Assembly (NCBI GenBank): GCA_028565635.1 | Contig: JAOXYB010055168.1 | Coordinates: forward strand, 1 to 11,235 | Direction: 5' to 3' | DNA length: 11,235 bases | From: Phoronis ovalis | Taxonomy: Eukaryota > Phoronida > Phoronidae | Part shown: positions 6,301 to 11,235 of the stretch, one piece after another | Layout of the letters: each line of letters begins with the position of its first letter | How positions within the stretch are numbered: position 1 is the first letter of the stretch | Notes under the pieces: model-generated | Databases searched by the model: none | What the model was told of the DNA's origin: nothing | The model's input: only the letters and a program-made list of their open reading frames with translations | Translations under genes and position numbers: made by a program

Positions 6301-7767
6301 AGACCTGTACATGAAAGTGTTTTGAATTTACAAAATGCTGCAAGAGTTACAACAAACAAAACCATATTTAGTAACACTGATGAAAATCAGGATATGAAAG
6401 AAATTGCAGACAGGCATGCATCTCCATTAAGATTTCATCGTTCTGCCTTACGATGTCATGGAAATTCTCCTGTTAGAATACCAACTATTTTTGCCCGCAG
6501 TGATGAAGAAGCTCTTCGATATAGAGAAGTAGCTAGAAATGCAGTGAAAAGGATAGGGTCTATGTCCCGTAAACCTAACATACCAATTGGAACTGATCTT
6601 GTCAAATCTAAGAGTGTGGAATCTGCTTTAGTCCGCCTACAGAAACAACAGATTCAAGAGGCTGCTAATGTAGCAATAATGGAGAAACCAGTTTCTCTGA
6701 ATTTTGTACACGATGCAAACAACACAACTGAAGAAGTTAACCAGATGGAGATCTCAGTTGATGCGCTAGGTATATCCTTAAGCAATGAAACAGAAACAAA
6801 GGACGTTGCTTTGATAACAGTTAATCAAGAAGTCATTAGATTAGGATTACCAGAGAAACAAAGAGACAATGTTTTTGAGGAAAATCTGAAACAGGATATT
6901 GAAAGTATAGATGATGGGAAAAGAGTAGCTCTGGCATCATTGCAACAAGAAATGCTAAATGTTTTATTAAAGAAAGATCTAAATGATGAAGCAGGAATAC
7001 CAGAATCTTTACAGAACACTATCAATGATGTATGCACACCGACAAGCCAAAAAAATATCAAAAATGATGACAGAAAGATAACTCCTAACCGATTTTCATC
7101 AACCTCAGAATTAAAATCTTCTCTCGTTTCTTTAGATACAATGCTTGACCAGGGAAAAATTACACCAAGTGGTCGTGTAATCAGGAAGAATCGTCGTCGT
7201 AGTGCTCCTGTCAGAGGAGATTGTGGGTCAAGAGAACGAGAAGTGAATTTTGACGAAATCAAAAAGGCCTTAAGATCTGACTCAACTGGTGTCCTTGGTA
7301 AGCCACTTCTTCCCACAAACACTCCTCAGTCCCAAATTAACCAACCATTCCTTGAGTTCTACAAGACACTGACCAATTCTGGCAATCAAATAACTGAACA
7401 TCATGTGGATACTCCATCTAAACAACCTCTTAGAAATCATAATCCTGTTGATATGACAAATGCTGTTGCAACTCCCGTCATCAAACCAAGTCTTATAACG
7501 AGAGATTTGGCAAAATTAAGAACATCGGGAGGATACACCCCTCGTAGTATTAAAACAACACATATACGATGTACGCCTAGGAATGGGGGTCAACGGTATA
7601 GATCACCTGTGAAGCCAGTGAAACGCTTGAATTCACCTGCATCTCCAAGACATACAAAATCACCAAGGAAATATCCCAACTCTCCAGTTCACCAAATGCA
7701 AATGCATAAAAAATCAGAGCTTAGTCCTATTCCTTCACATCTGAGAGACGATTTTGAGGCTTTTTAA
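215..7767 (+). CDS. ARHGAP11A: ARHGAP11A-like Rho GTPase-activating protein, eight exons, 5' end missing
   Basis: Exons join as 215-303, 937-1033, 1604-2153, 2457-2682, 3260-3333, 3499-3649, 4203-4284 and 4678-7767. All junctions are GT-AG and phases close without a stop, giving 1452 residues and TAA. A pre-domain motif (GVFGNHLCNLP) is followed by a RhoGAP domain at about residues 30-205, with arginine finger R50 in EGLFRKNGS, K84 in LIKRFFRELP and N165 in NLAVVMTPNIL. These are the family's catalytic and Rho-contact positions. The remaining 1200 or so residues look disordered, basic and Ser/Thr-rich, with no second folded domain recognised. The pre-domain motif, domain order and tail motifs fit human ARHGAP11A, which accelerates GTP hydrolysis by RhoA and acts in M phase and cytokinesis. 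The human protein is about 1020 residues, so this one is longer. The initiator Met and first exon lie left of the window. A different RhoGAP paralogue is possible but less likely. Confidence 0.82.
304..936 (+). other. Intron between exons a and b
   Basis: A 633-nt AT-rich intron with donor GTAAGC and an acceptor preceded by a run of eight T. It contains many T and A runs. I see no RNA gene, open frame of note, or repeat inside it. Confidence 0.7.
937..1033 (+). CDS. ARHGAP11A: ARHGAP11A-like, exon b (arginine finger)
   Basis: CAG acceptor at 934-936, GTAATT donor at 1034. It completes the split Arg codon and encodes residues 31-62. It contains IETEGLFRKNGS, the RhoGAP box 1, with the catalytic arginine finger AGA at 995-997. 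The exon ends in phase 0. The reading frame is open on both sides of the exon for a short way, but the protein match begins and ends exactly at the splice sites. Confidence 0.88.
1034..1603 (+). other. Intron between exons b and c
   Basis: A 570-nt intron with donor GTAATT. Its middle holds a less AT-rich segment with tRNA-like promoter boxes, listed separately. The remainder is AT-rich and shows nothing recognisable. Confidence 0.7.
1151..1230 (+). repeat. Decayed tRNA-like segment, possible SINE head
   Basis: TGACTCAGTTGG at 1158-1169 matches the RNA polymerase III A-box consensus TRGCNNAGYNGG at all but one position. GGTATGAATCC at 1205-1215 matches the B-box consensus GGTTCGANTCC at all but two. 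They are 47 bases apart, as in tRNA-derived SINEs. The acceptor-stem ends pair poorly, so this is not an intact tRNA. The 3' boundary and the family are unknown. Confidence 0.4.
1604..2153 (+). CDS. ARHGAP11A: ARHGAP11A-like, exon c (RhoGAP core)
   Basis: CAG acceptor at 1601-1603; donor GTTTGT at 2154, weaker than the usual GTRAGT. The exon encodes residues 63-245 plus one base. It carries RhoGAP boxes 2 and 3: LIKRFFRELPD with K84 (1667-1669), and NKMDISNLAVVMTPNIL with N165 (1910-1912). Downstream of the domain are an acidic DELDSGFLNNS stretch and a basic KKKKRRSG run that looks like a nuclear localisation signal. If the donor is not used, the frame runs into intron to a TAG at 2207-2209. 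Confidence 0.92.
2154..2456 (+). other. Intron between exons c and d
   Basis: A 303-nt intron with the unusual donor GTTTGT and a strong poly-T acceptor. If retained, translation stops at 2207-2209. No other element is visible. Confidence 0.65.
2457..2682 (+). CDS. ARHGAP11A: ARHGAP11A-like, exon d
   Basis: Acceptor TTTTTTTCAG ends at 2456 and donor GTTTGT begins at 2683. The phase-1 junction makes Gly246. GLVSNIRESLGKWRPGSRS aligns in position with the DFVSGALNKFKPNRTPS segment that follows the GAP domain in human ARHGAP11A (recalled). The rest is Ser-rich with a basic KRKAEDE patch. The last codon is split after AG. Without splicing, translation would stop three codons into the intron. Confidence 0.83.
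2683..3259 (+). other. Intron between exons d and e
   Basis: A 577-nt AT-rich intron with donor GTTTGT. It begins with short ATGTACATA-type repeats (about 2700-2770) and contains a run of ten C at 3074-3083. No gene is seen. Confidence 0.65.
3260..3333 (+). CDS. ARHGAP11A: ARHGAP11A-like, exon e
   Basis: This 74-nt exon has acceptor TTTTTCCAG and consensus donor GTAAGT. It encodes RKAILQQISTPYTPVSIL and a short basic end. STPYTPVSIL resembles the STPVSV stretch of the human protein (recalled). Phases on both sides fit only this splice choice. Confidence 0.75.
3499..3649 (+). CDS. ARHGAP11A: ARHGAP11A-like, exon f (basic cassette 1)
   Basis: Acceptor TTCTAG ends at 3498 and donor GTAACT begins at 3650. 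The exon supplies two bases of Val346 and residues 347-395. The C-terminal half (KVASPKKKPKMFQSP) is a lysine-rich cassette with proline-directed Ser sites. Related cassettes recur in the next two exons. A different frame across this exon and the following intron is also open but breaks the splice phase. Confidence 0.75.
3650..4202 (+). other. Intron between exons f and g
   Basis: A 553-nt AT-rich intron with donor GTAACT. A TGCATG hexamer lies at 4169-4174, 28 bases before the 82-nt exon. Nothing else is recognised. Confidence 0.65.
4203..4284 (+). CDS. ARHGAP11A: ARHGAP11A-like, exon g (basic cassette 2, 82 nt)
   Basis: Acceptor ATTCACAG ends at 4202, donor GTACTG begins at 4285. Encodes RMQSPKVSPKKKKGLFRRLSG followed by a serine run. 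The length is one more than a multiple of three, so skipping it would shift the frame of the whole last exon. Four TGCATG motifs flank it (4169, 4354, 4377 and 4526), a possible sign of regulated splicing. Confidence 0.75.
4285..4677 (+). other. Intron between exons g and last exon
   Basis: A 393-nt intron with the non-consensus donor GTACTG. It carries a perfect 9-bp inverted repeat (4353-4361 with 4377-4385), each arm containing TGCATG, and a third TGCATG at 4526-4531. These look like possible Rbfox sites downstream of the 82-nt exon. Confidence 0.6.
4678..7767 (+). CDS. ARHGAP11A: ARHGAP11A-like, last exon (long disordered tail)
   Basis: Acceptor TTTTCAG ends at 4677. The frame is phase 0 with exon g and open for 1029 codons to TAA at 7765-7767. 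The tail is rich in Ser, Asn, Lys and Asp and lacks any recognised globular domain. It carries a third basic cassette (4774-4809), a DSGVSS motif (5842-5859), two copies of a 30-residue repeat (6205-6339), a possible conserved block near 6421-6650, an RRRS site followed by REVNF (about 7192-7251), and eight S/T-P sites over the last 75 residues. TTG at 4711 is an internal codon, not a start. Confidence 0.9.
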   Translation, partial: GDGGSPIIGSRLARDDISITENDTSTASSKLGKKRHGLFKRHKKHPSSPARLVGPNMIVGSNSSSVSNDGCESLNSSHRGNDSLVIENSSAIESMSDSDLAKKLKQDLIRQSPVIKRSLMPVPSSDIKEEASRGRAHKRALSVDRSSLKRGQPNTVNNGLANIKRPPTPIRKGSITKADISLPISVTLPASQRKFAEPEANQPDLITVNNDSSSYNKGNLNYSVDSDVRMKSEAHSHEMKMPNMECASSVNSTICLVANKGDDEGRNSPMRTASDSDLFKVPAAVTKMAFSNENSASDVSMIAASDQSPNISMDSTTSSNTSIITVIDRFATDTNLPRTSSRISNFSEPEQQRASVDNNTDLDVTPTNLSDSSTNKPSLLHAESLESLDSGVSSLRDSNENLSSANNEKQVNNITYVDKNAVEFVDVKRMSQQKKALSLESLQSVILDSTKPKNPIKRVQSLNTKNPNLQVSPETLNLLTNAGFVKDDPKSLEDSSAEVMSLEFPQKSNLEKPVHESVVNLRQAKIVSESLVPIEDRSKLERPVHESVLNLQNAARVTTNKTIFSNTDENQDMKEIADRHASPLRFHRSALRCHGNSPVRIPTIFARSDEEALRYREVARNAVKRIGSMSRKPNIPIGTDLVKSKSVESALVRLQKQQIQEAANVAIMEKPVSLNFVHDANNTTEEVNQMEISVDALGISLSNETETKDVALITVNQEVIRLGLPEKQRDNVFEENLKQDIESIDDGKRVALASLQQEMLNVLLKKDLNDEAGIPESLQNTINDVCTPTSQKNIKNDDRKITPNRFSSTSELKSSLVSLDTMLDQGKITPSGRVIRKNRRRSAPVRGDCGSREREVNFDEIKKALRSDSTGVLGKPLLPTNTPQSQINQPFLEFYKTLTNSGNQITEHHVDTPSKQPLRNHNPVDMTNAVATPVIKPSLITRDLAKLRTSGGYTPRSIKTTHIRCTPRNGGQRYRSPVKPVKRLNSPASPRHTKSPRKYPNSPVHQMQMHKKSELSPIPSHLRDDFEAF
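6205..6339 (+). repeat. Two copies of a 30-residue repeat inside the RhoGAP tail
   Basis: LEKPVHESVVNLRQA (6205-6249) recurs as LERPVHESVLNLQNA (6295-6339), offset by exactly 90 bases. Ten of 15 residues are identical, most of the rest conservative. The spacer between the copies differs, so the unit core is about 15 residues on a 30-residue period. Confidence 0.75.
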
Positions 7768-8221
7768 ATTTTATATAAATGCTCTGCTTGAAGATAATTT
7801 ATCTGTCAAAATCTCTAATTACTAGTCTCTATTCTACTAAAGAGATGCTTTGAAGAAACTTTAAAATTGGTGTGAGAAATCTTAAAGAATGCTTGTGAAA
7901 TAGGAATTGCTTGTTAACACATATTTTTATAAATAATCTTAAATGATATGAATTTCACAGTACCAGCTAATTGTGTTTTGCTTAATATTACTTGAAACAG
8001 TTTATTTTTTTGGATTTATTATCATAAAAATAGAGGTGATTGGTGCAATAGTATACTCTAGGCTGTATTTACATTTATTTGAATTTAATCATTTATTTTG
8101 ACAATTTGCATGCTACTTAATTTCCCAGTACTGATCTCTATATGAATAGCATGAAAATATTTAATATGAAAATCAAATATAACTTTGTATAGAAATGCTT
8201 ACAGTTCAGTATAAGGTTTTA

Positions 8222-8227
8222 ATTAAA
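8222..8227 (+). terminator. Possible polyadenylation signal of the RhoGAP gene
   Basis: ATTAAA, the commonest variant of AATAAA, lies 455 bases after the stop and is followed by a moderately T/G-rich stretch. I found no AATAAA on the + strand between the stop and this point. Other ATTAAA hexamers occur downstream, so the choice is uncertain. Confidence 0.35.
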
Positions 8228-9089
8228 GAGTGATAAAATTGGCTTGTATAGTTGCTACATTTGATGAACATTTACTAATCTTTAATAATCAAGAAATACA
8301 AATAGCTTGTATGAAATTTACGCTACTTGTAATATTACACAAGTGCCAAGAAATATCTAAGATAACTCAAGAATTTCACAGAATTACATCTCGCCTGCAG
8401 CATACTAAAATGGCCATCAGCCGGCCATATTGGAAACGATTAAAACTTTGAAATTGGATTATTCATTCTCCAGTTACATGCTAAGTTTCATGAAGTTCCT
8501 GCATGGCTTATAACAAAATATTAATGATGATACCAGAAAATGATACATGTCTTATATTCCGTTTCACAGACAAGACAATAATTTTGAGTAATTATTTTTT
8601 ACCAGACTATCAAAGTATAGCAACATTAGAAGACTTTTCAGTTAAGCATCCCTCCTTTTGGCAATGCTATCAAATACTCCCAGGATGAGATACAATTAAC
8701 AAGAAACTTGCTGGTGGAGAAAATGGGCAATTGATTTTCAATGGAAAAATACATTTCTACAGAAACATAGCAACAGTATAATACCGGCATTATATTAGTA
8801 ACCAAATAAGGTGATGTGGTACAGTTACCCTCTAGATTGTCACCAGGGATTGAAACTATTTGTTTCTGAAAGCAATCTGCTTGGATAGTTTACTAGAGAA
8901 AGTACTAGACTTCTACACATGCATTTTATATCTACAACATTTATGCATAACGCAGTATATACAAGCTAGCTGCACACTATAGTAAACTATGCTATTCTAG
9001 TAATACTTTTAAAAATATAGCACGAGGCACTGTGATGTGGCAAAAGTTAACATAATTCCCAGAAAAAAGTACAGGCTACGCTAACAATT

Positions 9090-9095
9090 TTTAAT
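9090..9095 (-). terminator. Possible polyadenylation signal of AP2S1
   Basis: On the - strand ATTAAA lies about 170 bases after the TAA of AP2S1, with a T-rich tract beyond it. It is the nearest signal-like hexamer downstream of the stop. Confidence 0.3.
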
Positions 9096-9263
9096 CCTAT
9101 GCAAATGTTCTTTTGCTTCAGTGCTAATATTCAATTTAGCTTCTTTTGCTTCGTTCTCTTCAATAGAAGGAATGAGACGATGACGACATGTAATACATAC
9201 AACACCAACTGTTCATGAACAATGTTCTGCACTATAAATGTCATTTTTTTATCTGATGCATTC

Positions 9264-9365
9264 TTATTCCAGTGATGACAACATCATAAGCTGTTTTAAT
9301 ACTTTTGTCTGACTTGTTTCACGGATTTCCCCAGCTAAAAACATTTCATCTACTACACTGTACAC
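9264..9365 (-). CDS. AP2S1: AP2S1 last coding exon, residues 110-142
   Basis: Acceptor TTCAG on the - strand, then [19 protein letters not shown] and a KVLKQL...SLE ending with TAA at 9264-9266. It matches the human C-terminus except T112S and changes near the end (LMMLSSLE). Confidence 0.96.
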   Translation of the reverse strand: MYSVVDEMFLAGEIRETSQTKVLKQLMMLSSLE

Positions 9366-10890
9366 CTGAAAAAGAATTTACAGGAAGTATGATAAAAAAT
9401 TTTTGTAAAGAGCACTTTTTATATATTTAAATTTAACAACATTAAATGCATATAATGTTACTGTTTACAATCCCACACTTTTGGGTTTTATGAATCAATC
9501 GTTCAAGCAGGTGGAGAACTGCATATTTGTTAATTCAAGTTCGATCAGATTCATGACCAAATAGTATATCACAAAATATAAATTCAATCCAAGAGACTTT
9601 CAGAAACCTTACAAATATACAGAAGCAGATATCAAGCAAACGCCTATCATACATGACACGTGCTTGTTTTAATGGTTGCGCAAAAAATGTGCTTACTACT
9701 GACACTTAATTCAATGGACAAATTTTAACTTTCCTAATGGACCCCCATTATTGCCTTCATAAGCACATATTCTTACCTTATAAAAATTAAAAACCAAATC
9801 CAGTTCACAAACATTATGAAAGTATTCATTCAAGACCTCTACAAAGTTGTGTATGGCTTCCAAATATGCTAAGTTGTTGTCCGTGATGTCTACACATATA
9901 CAGAAATACAAGCCAGCATATCTTCTGTACACTATTTTGAAGTTACGAAACTGAAAAAGCAATGTCAAAAATCAGTTTTTAAGAAATTAACAATTTATGA
10001 CATGTATAGTAAAAACATTTTAAACATACCAGTTGTCAGCTAGTTTATCATTCACAAGAGTACAACACAGCATCAAAAAATTGACCATCAGTCATTCTGT
10101 CTTACTAGAGTGGGTATATAGTTCACAGAGCAAGTTCCCAGTGTTATACTCTAGTTTATTCAACCACATTAATCCATACATCATGAATATCCAAGGACTG
10201 CAACCTGCTTTCCTTGACAAATTAAGAGTGTCTGACTCTATTTTATTTGGAAGCGTGCACAAAATTTCAATGACAAGGTTTGTTGATGTGCTTGTTCCTG
10301 GCTCTCTGATTGGGCACCTTACTAGAGAGCCATTAAATTTAATTGGTTGAGATCTTTAAAGCCAATAATAGTACAAGGCATGGATTATACCACAGCCTAT
10401 TCAGAATGAGTGATCATGATAGAATAGCGATGATAGGCAACAATGCGTCTTAGTCTAACTTAAAAAACTGCAATTCAAGTTATTCAAAAATACTGCATTA
10501 ATCAACACTTTGTTTTGAGTTTAAGACACTAAAATCCAGTCAACAGCTATAACACATCCTTACTATAGTTAAATAGCAACAACATATTGTGTTCTTTAAT
10601 GCACTATATAATCATACTGGACTACGATGTAATTTCAGTCACATATGCAGGTGTTTGACAGTTACATTTGAATATTGATATTAAAGTAGACAACTTGGGA
10701 GTTAATGTTTTTGTCTGTACTTTTTTTGTGTATTATTTACCTCCACAAAATTTGTATGTTTAGCATCTCTGACAGTGACAACAGCGTGAACTTCCTCGAT
10801 TAATTTTTGTTTTTCATCATCATCAAAATGCATATACCATTTAGCCAGGCGAGTTTTGCCAGCACGGTTCTGTATGAGAATGAACCGAAT
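9264..10890 (-). CDS. AP2S1: AP-2 clathrin adaptor complex subunit sigma (three exons; initiator Met exon outside window)
   Basis: On the - strand the exons are 10741-10890, 9777-9950 and 9264-9365, all in phase 0 with GT-AG junctions. Together they give 141 residues and TAA. With an initiator Met the product is 142 residues, the length of human AP2S1. The sequence is nearly identical to the human protein from [19 protein letters not shown] to the SLE end. Numbered with Met1, R15 and the acidic dileucine-pocket residues A63, L65, V88, N97, V98 and L103 are present. The protein is the small sigma chain of the heterotetrameric AP-2 complex at the plasma membrane. With alpha it binds [ED]xxxL[LI] sorting signals during clathrin-mediated endocytosis. 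Exon 2 starts directly with Ile2, so the ATG must end the preceding exon. No ATG followed by GT occurs on the - strand between 10891 and 11235, so that exon is off the right edge. Confidence 0.97.
9366..9776 (-). other. AP2S1 intron between residues 109 and 110
   Basis: A 411-nt AT-rich phase-0 intron. I see no repeat or second gene in it. Confidence 0.7.
9777..9950 (-). CDS. AP2S1: AP2S1 exon encoding residues 52-109
   Basis: Acceptor GCTTTTTCAG, donor GTAAGA after TAT AAG. Fifty-eight codons, from [16 protein letters not shown] through [18 protein letters not shown]. It carries the dileucine-binding residues A63, L65, V88, N97, V98 and L103. Differences from human are conservative (V58, I73, T74). 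Confidence 0.97.
9951..10740 (-). other. AP2S1 intron between residues 51 and 52
   Basis: A 790-nt phase-0 intron. Its central part is open on both strands: + 10033-10350 (105 codons from an ATG) and - 10095-10355 (87 codons, no start needed). It carries two perfect 8-bp inverted repeats, 10104-10111 with 10148-10155 and 10300-10307 with 10324-10331. Neither translation resembles a family I know. The segment could be an old insertion or simple chance. Confidence 0.5.
10741..10890 (-). CDS. AP2S1: AP2S1 exon encoding residues 2-51
   Basis: Acceptor TGCATTTCAG on the - strand, donor GTAAAT after GTG GAG. Fifty codons from Ile2 to Glu51, including R15 in [12 protein letters not shown] and the [20 protein letters not shown] segment. 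The only obvious difference from human that I recall is His for Gln at residue 22. Confidence 0.96.
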
Positions 10891-11022
10891 CTGAAATGCA
10901 AAATAAAGATATATTGTGTAAGACTATCATTAAGATTATGTATTACATACAGCTAGGATATAAATCTCTTTGAACTTAGCGTTTGGAAGTTAAGTGTCTA
11001 GTGCCCCGTATAGCCTGTGTTA
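10891..11022 (-). other. AP2S1 5' intron, left part
   Basis: Unique-looking AT-rich intron next to the acceptor of the Ile2 exon. It becomes more GC-rich from about 10990, where repeat-like DNA begins. No ATG-GT exon end for the initiator Met is found on the - strand. Confidence 0.5.
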
Positions 11023-11081
11023 GTCCTAACTTTATGACCCTACTATCTTGCCTACGGCAACGTAGGGTCATAGTTCAGGAC
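11023..11081. repeat. Imperfect hairpin with nested inner stem
   Basis: Arms 11023-11043 and 11062-11081 pair over about 20 positions with a few mismatches and one bulge (GTCCTAACTTTATGACCCTAC against GTAGGGTCATAGTTCAGGAC). The loop holds a second perfect stem, TTGCC (11048-11052) with GGCAA (11056-11060). It lies 22 bases left of the larger palindrome. A foldback or MITE fragment is likely. Confidence 0.6.
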
Positions 11082-11103
11082 GTGCAACTATCAGTATACA
11101 AAT

Positions 11104-11235
11104 ATTGGTCGGGTAACTGAACAATATGGCGAAATAGTGTTCGAAAAAACGTTTATTTGTCGAGGCCGCAGGCCCGAGACCAATAAACGTTTTTGAGAAC
11201 ACTATTTCGCCATATTGTTCAGTTACCCGACCAAT
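11104..11235. mobile_element. 132-base foldback palindrome, MITE-like, reaching the window end
   Basis: The first 39 bases (11104-11142, starting ATTGGTCGGGTAACTG) are the perfect reverse complement of the last 39 (11197-11235). Pairing continues inward with only a few mismatches to a GC-rich centre (GGCCGCAGGCC, near 11163-11175). No protein is encoded. This is the form of a foldback or miniature inverted-repeat element. The symmetric unit ends exactly at the window edge, so the true right boundary and any target-site duplication cannot be seen. Confidence 0.65.

Larger units (their letters stand above)
7768..9263. other. Convergent 3' UTRs and intergenic DNA
   Basis: This 1496-base stretch separates the two stop codons. 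It is AT-rich and should hold the 3' UTR of the RhoGAP gene on the left and of AP2S1 on the right. Short open frames at 8230-8451 and 8503-8688 (+) look like chance. A small ATGGCC/GGCCAT stem-loop lies at 8410-8428. On the - strand 9084-9212 is open for 43 codons, without a start. No RNA gene was recognised. Confidence 0.6.

Noticed and set aside
6825-7322. 165-codon open frame on the - strand
   Set aside because: It lies wholly antisense to the last RhoGAP exon and has the Ser/Phe-rich composition expected from complementing Lys/Glu/Asp-rich coding sequence.
7342-7365. PIP-box-like QPFLEFYK in the RhoGAP tail
   Set aside because: Spacing is wrong: the aromatic pair falls one residue too early for QxxLxx(F/Y)(F/Y).
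8230-8688. Two short + strand open frames (8230-8451 and 8503-8688) downstream of the RhoGAP gene
   Set aside because: Both are 60-73 codons in AT-rich DNA, resemble nothing known and sit in probable 3' UTR or intergenic sequence.
1-11235. Prokaryotic operon, CRISPR array, phage or defence system
   Set aside because: Both genes are spliced animal genes. There are no direct-repeat arrays, ribosome-binding sites or closely packed open frames.

Overview
This is a stretch of nuclear genomic DNA from an animal, not bacterial or viral. It is AT-rich. Two genes have coding sequence split by GT-AG introns of roughly 165 to 800 bases, and both encode conserved animal proteins. The AT content, short introns, foldback repeats and a G-run/GTACTC repeat at the left edge suggest a marine invertebrate, perhaps a tunicate or cnidarian. 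I cannot settle which.

Bases 215-7767 (+ strand) hold eight coding exons of an ARHGAP11A-like RhoGAP (human ARHGAP11A, also called MP-GAP). The splice phases close exactly through all eight exons and give 1452 residues plus a stop. The N-terminal exon or exons lie left of the window. The RhoGAP domain is complete in its key residues: arginine finger at 995-997, lysine at 1667-1669 and asparagine at 1910-1912. It is followed by a long, basic, Ser/Thr-rich tail, most of it in one 3.1-kb last exon. Residue numbers below count from base 215.

Bases 9264-10890 (- strand) hold three coding exons of the AP-2 clathrin adaptor sigma subunit (AP2S1). They cover every residue except the initiator Met, which must lie on an exon beyond the right edge. 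The two genes converge tail to tail, with about 1.5 kb between their stop codons.

The rest is intron, 3' UTR and intergenic DNA. It holds a decayed tRNA-like (SINE-type) segment near 1151-1230, a GC-rich repeat-like segment at 1-130, an imperfect hairpin at 11023-11081, and a near-perfect 132-base palindrome at 11104-11235 that runs to the window end.

The two genes have unrelated jobs: Rho inactivation in dividing cells and clathrin-mediated endocytosis. Nothing suggests a shared pathway. I found no novel multi-gene system. The most interesting leads are the TGCATG cluster around the 82-nt exon, the threefold basic cassette over three consecutive exons, the candidate degrons in the RhoGAP, and the foldback element.
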